Below the pieces are notes generated by a model, which saw only the letters and a list, made by a program, of their open reading frames with translations, ran no database searches and had not been told where the DNA came from. A program made the translations under genes and the position numbers. Of a stretch of 64,000 bases of DNA, positions 35,701 through 44,174 are shown in pieces. The stretch is from contig CM062216.1 of assembly GCA_031216445.1 (NCBI GenBank), positions 10,195,001-10,259,000 on the forward strand, in the 5' to 3' direction. Numbering within the stretch: the first letter of the stretch is position 1; every line of letters starts with the position of its first letter. The DNA is from Lateolabrax maculatus (Eukaryota; Chordata; Actinopteri; Acropomatiformes; Lateolabracidae).

Positions 35701-38542
35701 GAGGGGGGATGGGACGTGGAGCAGGAAGTAGTTTGTGAGAAAAGAGAGACAATAAGTACAGAGAGAAGGAAAGCAGAAGATGAAAATAAAGTAGAAATAA
35801 TTTTTAAAAAAAAGAAAGAAAGAAAGAGAAAAACAGAAAGGGAACTAAGTTAGAGGAAGAGCAAAAAACACATTCAAGCTGGTTGAGACAAACAGCATAT
35901 TTGTGGAGTTGCAGTTCAGGCGCCACCTGGTGTCTGCAATGCCTCAGTAAAAGCAAAGCAGTAACGCCAAATCTCTTTATCTGCTGCCTGTTTGTTACTA
36001 GACTCCACATTCATTCCACATGAAAGCGTTTTCTACAGCAGCTGTCCCTCAGTGACTTCATATTTCCCTCTTATTCTGCTCCTTTGTCTCTAGACTGTTT
36101 TTGTCTATGCAGCTGCCCTGTTTCTAATTATGTCCTCTATAAACTACACTGCACAAGTCATGGAAATCCACTTAGTGCCATCAAGAGCATTTAACAGAGT
36201 CAGGATTAATGCAGTGGATTATTGACTCTGCTTGTTTCCCACAGCTGACAATGTGTTGCTGTCGGAGGACGGTAGAGACACCTTCCTGTGCGACTTTGGA
36301 TACGCAGAGAGACTCGACAATCAGGGACAGAGCCTCAGTGGGTCCAAAGGTAAACACTATGTAACTTTAGCAATTCAGCAAAGGAGACGGGTAATTTATC
36401 CACGTCCATGTCTTAATTCATTGTTTTCCCAATGTAATTCAATGCAGATCTGAAGGGCACAGAGACCCACATGGCCCCTGAGATTGTAAAAGGGGAACCC
36501 CGCGGAGCCAAAGCAGATGTGTGGAGCAGCTGCTGTATGTTACTGCACATGCTCAATGGTTGTCAACCTTGGACAAGATACTACACCTGCAGGCTATACT
36601 TGAAGGTATACTTGTCAGGGACACACCACACCCTGTTGTTTCATTGCAGCCGTCCAGTCTGCCCTTCACAATATTCACATCAGACTTTGACCAAGTCCCT
36701 TTTTTGTGATGGTTACAGATAGCTAACGAGCCCCCACCTCTGAGAGAGATCCCGCCTGACTGTAGCCCTGTCACAGCTGAAGTTATCAAGGCAGGACTGC
36801 AGAAGGATCCAGCCAAAAGAGCATCAGCATCTGACCTCAAAGAAAAAACTGCCAGAGCTCTGAAAGAAGGTAACCAAACCTGCACTGAAATGGTCATAGT
36901 GTTATAATTAATGCAAGTGATGCAGCCAAAACTATGGGCAGGTTTTGCAGTAAGAAAATCAACTCAAGACCATAAAAGTTAGGGGGACAAAAACAGAATT
37001 TTGAGAAAAGAGGGGGCGATGTCCCCCTATCCTCAGTGGAAATAACCCCCTTGGATGCATCATCGTCCACAGTTTGTAAAATGTGTTGTTTGTGTGGTTG
37101 CAGTGGGAGGACTCACCAGCCCAGTGAAGGGACCCTTCACAGAGCCCCTGTATATTTCCAACAAACCTCCTGACTCCCTGCAGTTTATCAGTAGCAGCGT
37201 TGACTATGAGGAGGAACATCAAGAGTCTGTTGATAAAGTGACCACAGCAGGGAGGAAGACGAAGGAACTGCATGATGACAACGAAGAGAAGGTGGCGGTT
37301 TCTAGTGAGACAAAGCGACGCTCACCTTTCTGTCCACAAACGCTGATCCCTGAGCCAAACCACAAGAGGGGCAACAAGATCACCACTGTGCCTGAACTTG
37401 AGCTACGTAAACTGGAGCGAGGTGAGGTTTCTCTCAGTGAAGGGACCCTTCACAGTATGTTCTTATGTTGTGAACTCTACTCATTGTTTTCCTGCTTGTT
37501 TGCAGATTTCTACCTGAGCAGTCTGTCCCAGCTTCACTCTGCTGAGATGCAGGAGCAGCTCTTGTCTTGTCTCAGCAGTGACTCCTATTCTACTTGGGAC
37601 CTGTGGGACAAAAAGGTAACCCAAACTTCGACAGAGAGTACATCTTTAATTTACTTCACACCACACAAAACGCAAACAGTTGGAGTGAGATTGATAACTG
37701 GTAAATAAGGATCTGCGTTATCAATCACAGCCCAACTCATCACTTTGTGTAATTGCTATCATTGTTTGACCTGTACAAAAATACTCAAGATATTCCAAAA
37801 TTGGGTCCATCTGAAGAATGAGCTTCGTTGCTGTTCATCCATTGTGTGTAAAGTATTAACAGACCTATTGTTTGGCCTGTGTTCTTCTTTTTTAACCCGT
37901 TACTCCAGGACTCTGGCCGCTGGTCCCTGAGCCCAGAAGACAGCAGCTCTGGTGTCTTCTCCTACAGCAGTCAGCCAGATGTGCAGGCCAGTGTGGGTTT
38001 GCTGAGTCACACACAGCTACCACCACCCTGCTGCTTTGAAGGTGAGATAAAACATTAACGTCTTTATTCTTTAATACTATTTAATGTAACACCAAACTGC
38101 AACACGTGATATAATTTGCCCTTACACCATGTGTATCTCTCTTCTCTGTGATTGGCTCAGGGGTAGATGTCTGCATCAGAGACTTCAACAGGAGAAGCAT
38201 CCGCATCAGAGAGACCCGCCGTGTGAAAGTGGGCCACATCGCTACTGGAATCAGCGATCAGGTGAGGGCTAGCGGCCTCACACGCTCATGTGTCAAGACA
38301 GCTGTTCATGTAAGTCTGTGTCAATGTTTGTAAAGAGCAAGATTACACCTGTTTAACGCTTATGTGTGTCTCCTTCTTAGATCTCGGAGAGGGTTTTCAC
38401 CTTGGAAACCCAGCAGGGCCAGCAGGTTGCTCACGATGAGGAGGTGCAGGAGTCCGGTCTGAAGCTCTGCTGTGTTCCTGCTCCCGACTTCAGCTCCGCC
38501 TGGAGGTGGAGGATCAGAGACGGATTGCTGGAGACGAGATAG
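32454..38542 (+). CDS. map3k14: map3k14, NF-kB-inducing kinase (NIK), complete, 15 coding exons, 860 aa
   Basis: NIK is the kinase of the non-canonical NF-kB pathway; it activates IKK-alpha so that p100 is processed. Coding exons: 32454-32709, 32802-32883, 33006-33228, 33560-33949, 34039-34173, 34266-34395, 34830-34958, 36245-36349, 36448-36605, 36719-36869, 37104-37421, 37506-37615, 37909-38041, 38161-38261, 38381-38542. Phases agree and the sum is 2583 nt (human 947 aa). Visible parts: TRAF3-degron-like STFIAQA at residues 78-84; a basic Lys/Arg-rich tract near 145-170; a Ser-rich acidic linker; kinase domain about 325-585 with AVKK (K361), HLDIKADN (D446), DFG 465-467 and GTETHMAPE 487-495; and a C-terminal domain with RRVKVGHIATGIS. 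The start matches the M-A-V opening of mammalian NIK. An upstream non-coding exon is inferred from an acceptor 14 nt before the ATG. Confidence 0.95.
34039..36869 (+). CDS. map3k14: map3k14 kinase-domain exons
   Basis: Six exons cover the kinase fold: 34039-34173 (glycine loop, AVKK), 34266-34395, 34830-34958 (HLDIK), 36245-36349 (DFG), 36448-36605 (GTETHMAPE, DVWSSCCMLLHMLNG), 36719-36869 (C-lobe end). Catalytic Lys, Asp and DFG are intact. Two positions differ from human: the glycine loop reads KEGSYG where human has GRGSFG, and the catalytic loop reads HLD where human has HGD. The 1.29 kb intron at 34959-36244 is the largest in the gene body. Confidence 0.92.
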
Positions 38543-38792
38543 ATCCCACAGCTCTCTCCTTACGTTGGCCGAAGTGTTACCTTAATTTTTGTACACATGG
38601 CCTTCTGTTGAATTGTCACAGTGCAAGAACCATGCTTTCATAATGGGTAAAAATGAAATCTACCAGAACAGCCTTTTTAGCAAATGTGTCTCATGTGTAG
38701 ATTTCTATCTTTAAAGTGCTCAAAGCACAGAGCTTTTTGAACCACTGTGATGTTTGCATGTTGCACCTTTTTTTAAATTTTGACATTGAGTC

Positions 38793-38798
38793 ATTAAA
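38793..38798 (+). terminator. Candidate poly(A) signal of map3k14
   Basis: ATTAAA about 250 nt after the stop codon, in an AT-rich 3' UTR. No canonical AATAAA is seen closer. Confidence 0.5.
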
Positions 38799-39199
38799 CA
38801 GTAAATGAAACTATGGTGTGATAGTGTGTGATACATCATTGATTTCACAAATTAACAATCCAGTCTGTAATACCACATTGATTTATTATTTCACAATTTC
38901 CACATAGTGACTTTTAACATTTCTGTTGTATTCTAATTACTTTATCTGGGATTTACTTTGTCACTATAACATTTCATGAAGTTAGACTTAATTCATATTT
39001 CTAGGATAGAAATTATTTGTGAACACTATTTTGGTCTGTTAACACTACAATATCCTAAAAAACAAAATTATGCCCACTAAAAAATGTAAAGCAGTCACTT
39101 ATTCATCAGGTTTATCATGTTGGTGCTCCACTGGCTGCAGTGCCCAGATGATGGAGATGTCAGTCAGTCTGGTGGTCTGTCCAACATCTGCCCAAGATA

Positions 39200-39480
39200 A
39201 CTAACTGTCATTATATTTGGTACAGAAAACCCTAGTCCGCAGAGAATCATTTGTAAAGATTTGATGACCCTCTGAACTTTATTGCCACCATCAAGTTAAG
39301 TTTTCTAAGTTCCTTTCATAGCCCTTCATACTTCGGTTTCCATGACATTTGCAGCGGGTATTCATGAGCCCCAGAGATTGAATCTCAGTGGTTTTGGTGA
39401 CCCCCTGACCTTTGCTCTGGCACTGTTCTCAGGTCAGATTTCCAACTTGAGAAAGAGTACAGCCATGCTCACATGCTGAT
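39200..39480. repeat. Dispersed teleost repeat family C, copy 1
   Basis: 'tttggtacagaaaa', 'gatttgatgaccctctgaac', 'tttattgccaccatcaagtt', 'tggtgaccccctgac' and 'ggcactgttctcaggtcag' follow the order of a common fish family whose consensus includes 'gccatgaaatttggtacaga'. A second copy is at 57590-57880. Confidence 0.5.
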
Positions 39481-40290
39481 GTGAGGATATAATGTTTTCC
39501 TTGTTCACCTTCTTAGTGTACCATGTTATCATGCAATCATATGCAAATAAGATAGTAAAACGTAGTAATAGTAAAAGCATTGGACAAATTGAAATTATGA
39601 CACGAGTGCGCTAGAGGAAAACTTTAATAATTCATTTTTCATGGTGGTATTGCTGTAAGCCTGTTGAACATAATCCTCATTCATACAGTAATTATGCATA
39701 TCCATAGCCACAGTAAGAGTTAAAAGATTTATTTTCCATATTACAACAAACAAGGGTCACTGCAAAAAGGTTTTCAGGGAGACTGGAAACTAATTTCAGT
39801 TTACAAATGTGATAGAAAAAGGTGAAAATTTGAGAATATCAAAGTGATTCCATTGTAAAAAAAACACCAAGGCACTGACAAACAAGAAAAAATGTATAAA
39901 AAGCCATTTGCTGTGTAAATACGATTGCAGTTGGAATTACGTAAAAATACAGTACTTTGAATATGTGTGAAGTGAGGTAAGCATCTGTGAGAAATCCAGT
40001 GTTGTCTGTGTCTGCAGTGCAACATCTTCCATTGACCACAAACATCAGTTCATGACATGTGGCTCCATTCACAACACAGACCAAAATAATAGGCAGGATT
40101 TGGTAGCCACATTAAGGTCACAATGCTGGTCAAAATGTCCAAAGGCAGCATATGATTAGATGATACACAAGAAAAGAATTAAGAGTCAGTCTACTTTGAT
40201 TTTGCTGAGATCACATATGACTCTGTAACCACGTAATGATTCGTGTTGAATGTAAACATAACTTTGTACACAAGTCCCTCCTGAGGCACT

Positions 40291-40296
40291 TTTATT
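40291..40296 (-). terminator. Candidate poly(A) signal of bax
   Basis: TTTATT on the plus strand (AATAAA on the minus strand), about 770 nt after the bax stop. Another lies at 39728-39733; which is used cannot be told from sequence. Confidence 0.35.
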
Positions 40297-41063
40297 ATTA
40301 ACTGACATAAGGTTGAGCTGTGCATTCAAGGGAGAAATTATTTGGGGTTGCCTGAGCCCAAATATTATCAGAGGTTTAATTTCTTTTCATCTGCATCGCC
40401 TCCTTGGTAAATCTAATGATAGTTTGCAAAAAAAAATATCTCTATTTAACTTGATGGGATGTGACCACCCTCCTGAATGTGTTGTTCATTGCCAGCAGAT
40501 CATTACAGATTTACACCAGTAACAACTCACAAATACATATGAAAATGGATTCTCTAGCATACAGACACCATGATGAGGTGGATGAAGAGAGTGGGAAGAT
40601 CAGAAAAGGAATCTGAATATTACAAAAATAAAATTAAAACAATGCAGAGAGGAAACTTCATCAAAAATGTTCAGTCCATATATACTTTTGGGGCAGAAAA
40701 CAGAATGCAGTGACTATTTTCATCTTTACCAAGTAAAAAATAAATTACTTAAAATGTGATCCCTGTTCAAGTCTGACTAACACTCCAACCCCCCATTTTG
40801 CGCATGTAATCATGCAATTATCACTTCTTCGGTGGCACAGGGACCATAGGTACCATCAGTCTGACTCCCAATCCTTGGGAATGAAAAGGAGGCAGAAACG
40901 CAGACTTCGTGTCCAAATACAAGCTCTTCCTATTCAACTCGTTCCCTCCGCCATGACTTCTCTCTGTTCTCTTTCAGTAGGTCTTTCATGTTCTTGTCCC
41001 TGATCCCATTTCCCACGGTCACAGTTCTTCCCATCTTTCATCCGTCTGCTCTTCACAAACCCC

Positions 41064-42476
41064 TCACATCTTGCGAATGACTAGAACAGTGGTGAGAACA
41101 CCAGCCAAGAAAACACCCAATGTCTGCCACGTGGGAGTGCCAAAGTGGGAACGAATACCCTCCTAAAAATCGTGAACAGACACAAATATTAGCATGCGTC
41201 ATACAAGCATTCAGGAGCCGAAGCTCAGTTTTAATAAATTATGAGTTTGTTAGTTAACTTCTTACCCAGCCACCTTGTTCCCTGATCCAGTTGATGACAT
41301 TTTCCCGGAGGTAGTCTATGGTCCAGCTGATTATTGTTCTGATGATATCAGGAATTTGGGTCACAAGAGCCTGAGAAGGTGTGAATGGAAGACGCTTCAG
41401 ATTTCCTTCGTCATTCAATCTCAACTCCATAATTCAGATATGTCGGACTTTATTTTGTTTTTATACTGACACGAGCTACAACGGAGCTGCTTAACTTACT
41501 TTGATAACGAGTCGACAGGCAAAGTAGAACAGTGCAACCACCCGACCCCAGTTGAATTTTCCATCAGAAAAGATCTCAACGGCAACTCTCATAAACATTT
41601 CTCTTGTGGGACTGATCGAAGAGTCGTTTATCATCCTGGGGGACAACAACAACACACAGAGATTAGGGACATGCTAATTATGCAGTTGTAATTCATAATT
41701 CCTCGGGCCTGGACGGTCAGGTAGCCCACCTTTGGAGCTCTACATTTCCATCCAGCTCATCTCCAATCTGCTGCAGGCACTGGGCGAGCTTCTTGTGGTT
41801 TGGGTCACACAGCTCTCCCCCGCCCAGCTGTGCCCTGGTCACTGCAGTGTTGCCGTCTCCATGCCGCCGAACACGCTCGTAGATGAAACTACACAGGGAG
41901 ACGCGGACAGACAGTAATAAATATGACCAAAACTCCCTGCCCGGTTCAATGACGAGAAGCCCAACTGTACAGTAAATACTCACTCTTTCAACAAGACAGC
42001 TCCCACTTCCAGTATCTGATCTTTAGTATCTCCTGAAAGACAAAGGTCAGTGTTAAATCATCCAAAACGCTGACACTTTTTCTTTTACAGCCAGCTATCT
42101 CATATTAGAAACAAACGAGTAAATATCACTAGAATGTGTGCTACTGTGACTGTACATTTGCTGTCACTTTAACCTGAATATAAGGTCACCCTTCACAGGG
42201 AGCTCATTTAGATGAACCACACTAACAATAACGGATAGGAAACGTCTTATTTCCGTTGATTACTTGTCCGCCAATGTATATTTGCTCCTGCGCTTTAACG
42301 TTACCCTTCAAGTCCGTGTGTTTCGTGTGTAAAATTACCCCGTGAGACACACTGACAGTCAATCACTTCACACAAAGGCAGCACCAAATGCCCACAGTCT
42401 GTCAGTTAACAAGTTAATTCACCCAAGTCAGTCGGCGCCGTGGCCACATATCGTCGCACGTCTCTCTCTCTCTCTA

Positions 42477-42507
<31 letters not shown>

Positions 42508-42816
42508 GTCTCTCAGACTTTGACATTTTGGAGGGGAAACGACGCGGTCTGATGCCGGGTGCGTTTCGCTTTTGGTCGATCATATTTGCTAACTCACTCT
42601 GCCGAGAGGCTAACGCTCAGGCTAGCCGCCGCGCTAACCCTCAGTGCAGCTGGCGAGCGGAGAAAAGCTACGAGCGCAAAACGCGAGCTGATTGTCAGCG
42701 AGTCCGGTTATCTGTGTCCACGGCACCGCTGGCGACGCTGTCACGGTCCGTCTCACTGTGTAATATTGCCGACGCGAGCCAGTACCTGGGTCGCCTCCTC
42801 CCGGGTGCGCTGCCAT
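41064..42816 (-). CDS. bax: bax, BCL2-associated X apoptosis regulator, complete, 6 exons, 192 aa
   Basis: BAX is the cytosolic BCL2-family effector that inserts into the mitochondrial outer membrane and releases cytochrome c. Exons on the minus strand: 42816-42786, 42032-41984, 41888-41730, 41635-41500, 41370-41266, 41162-41064; 579 nt including TGA, all GT/AG with matching phases. The product is 192 residues, the same as human BAX. Visible: BH3 in KKLAQCLQQIGDELDGN (about 59-75), BH1 around FNWGRVVALFYFA (108-120), BH2 around NWIREQGGWEG (152-162), and a C-terminal membrane anchor (about 170-188) ending RKM. The first exon encodes MAAHPGGGDP. The start is in CAAGATGGCAGC, matching the YY1 consensus. 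The gene is head-to-head with rps11 and tail-to-tail with map3k14. Confidence 0.96.
42461..42515. repeat. CT microsatellite in bax intron 1
   Basis: (TC)n/(TGTC)n tract. Confidence 0.85.
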
Positions 42817-42864
42817 CTTGTTGTCTGCGGTTGCTTGTTTAGAATCGCGACGACTTCCGTACAA

Positions 42865-42872
42865 TCATGTGA
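42865..42872 (-). promoter_or_regulatory. E-box (TCACATGA) in bax proximal promoter
   Basis: TCACATGA on the minus strand, about 50 nt upstream of the bax ATG, fits the M-box/CLEAR motif bound by MiT/TFE-type bHLH factors. A single short motif; function not shown. An ETS-like CGGAAGT lies next to it. Confidence 0.35.
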
Positions 42873-42909
42873 CTACGCTTTATTTGTTTTTCAGACGTGC
42901 TGAGCTCCA

Positions 42910-43845
42910 CACTGTGGGAGCCCGTTTGCACCACTGTGATGAAAGAATAGCGATCCAGTAACTCATAATTATGACTTACTATATCATAATTATGTCATAA
43001 TTATGACTTAGGAAGCCGGCCTCTCGGGGGCTCAGCAGAGCAGGTTAGCCATGATGGAGAGACAGTGAAGCAGGTGAAGTAAAGATAAGGTTTGAGTTAA
43101 TGACAACTTCGCTAGAAACGCGATATTTTCCCCTGCTCTGACCGCAGTCTCTCTCTCGATATGTTTTACTCAGCCACAGTGCGCTGGTTGGGCTGACAGC
43201 TGAGCTAACACACTGTTTACATGTCCCTGCTTGTTGAACAGCCGTCTCGATACATGACTCTGTTACCTGCGGAGGTGACGGGCCACATGTCGCCGTCTCT
43301 CCGCTGCTCCTCCACACAAACACAAACACAGACCCGGACAGGAAACGTTCACACAACCACTCTTTATTGTCGGCCCCTCACACAGTAACAACATCAGTGT
43401 AAAGTATCGTGCGCTCCCCCCCGCTGCCCGTCCACCAAACAAACAGCACAGACGGGCTGGAGGACCGTCTCATAATTATGAGATACTAAGTCATAATTAA
43501 GAAATACTTAGTCATAATTAGAGATACTAAGTCATAATTATGAGATGCTAAGTCATAATTAGGAGATACTAAGTCATAATTAAGAAATACTTAGTCATAA
43601 TTAGAGATGCTAAGTCATAATTAGGAGATACTAAGTCATAATTAAGAAATACTTAGTCATAATTAGAGATACTAAGTCATAATTATGAGATGCTAAGTCA
43701 TAATTAGGAGATACTAAGTCATAATTAAGAAATACTTAGTCATAATTAGAGATACTAAGTCATAATTATGAGATGCTAAGTCATAATTGTGACTTACTGA
43801 ATCGTTATTTTTTCTTCACAGTGGCACAAATGGGCTTCCATACCT
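42910..43845. mobile_element. MITE-like element with terminal inverted repeats between bax and rps11
   Basis: The left end (ggagcccgtttgcaccactg, then gaaagaatagcgatccagta, then catAATTATGactta) is matched in inverted orientation by the right end (reverse complement ggaagcccatttgtgccact, then aaaaaataacgattcagtaa). Each end is followed inward by palindromic 'cataattatg' motifs. The core (about 43012-43440) is unrelated GC-richer DNA, and the right inner arm holds a satellite (separate entry). No transposase frame. It leaves about 95 bp to the bax ATG and about 250 bp to the rps11 CRE. Target duplication not resolved. Confidence 0.65.
43476..43790 (+). repeat. Tandem repeat, 20-21 bp monomer with higher-order units
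   Basis: Monomer like gagatactaagtcataatta. Variants (taagtcataattaagaaa, cttagtcataattagaga, gatgctaagtcataatta) recur in fixed order as a unit of about 83 bp of four monomers. The array has roughly four units, one of them a three-monomer version. Confidence 0.85.
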
Positions 43846-44096
43846 TAAGGACTGATGGGACTGATGTGTGTTAAATAAGTGGAGGTGAGCTCATCCATTG
43901 TTGACTATGTTTTATAAATCTATTCCCCGCAGCGTCACCGCCGACGGACGGTGCTTTGGGAGAGCTTAGACTGTAAAACCAATAATGAACGGATTAAATG
44001 TTTTTTTTTTTTTTACACTATTTACTGAATCCATAAGTTTAAAAAAAAAACGTAATGTGTGTTGATTTTATTTTTCTTTTCAGCCTCGCCTTTTCG

Positions 44097-44160
44097 TGAC
44101 GTCATTTCCGGTGCCTCGCAGTCTTCCGTGCGTCGCGCGCATTCTCAGGCCTCTTTACGA
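44097..44160 (+). promoter_or_regulatory. rps11: rps11 core promoter: CRE, ETS site and TOP start
   Basis: A full CRE palindrome TGACGTCA at 44097-44104 runs into TTTCCGG (ETS/GABP-type site). Pyrimidine tracts CCTCTTT at 44150-44156 or tcttccg near 44122 are candidate 5'-TOP transcription starts, as expected of ribosomal protein mRNAs under mTOR control. No TATA box. Confidence 0.6.
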
Positions 44161-44174
44161 CTCGGCTGGCAAAG

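Noticed and set aside
37055..37708. 217-codon single frame as an independent gene
   Set aside because: It is map3k14 coding exons 11 and 12 read through the in-frame 84 nt intron.
42342..42903. Frames of 114-166 codons on the plus strand
   Set aside because: Shadow of bax exon 1, a CT microsatellite and CpG-rich promoter DNA.
43476..43790. CRISPR-like array of short repeats
   Set aside because: Repeats are contiguous with no unique spacers, and the genome is vertebrate; it is a minisatellite within a MITE.
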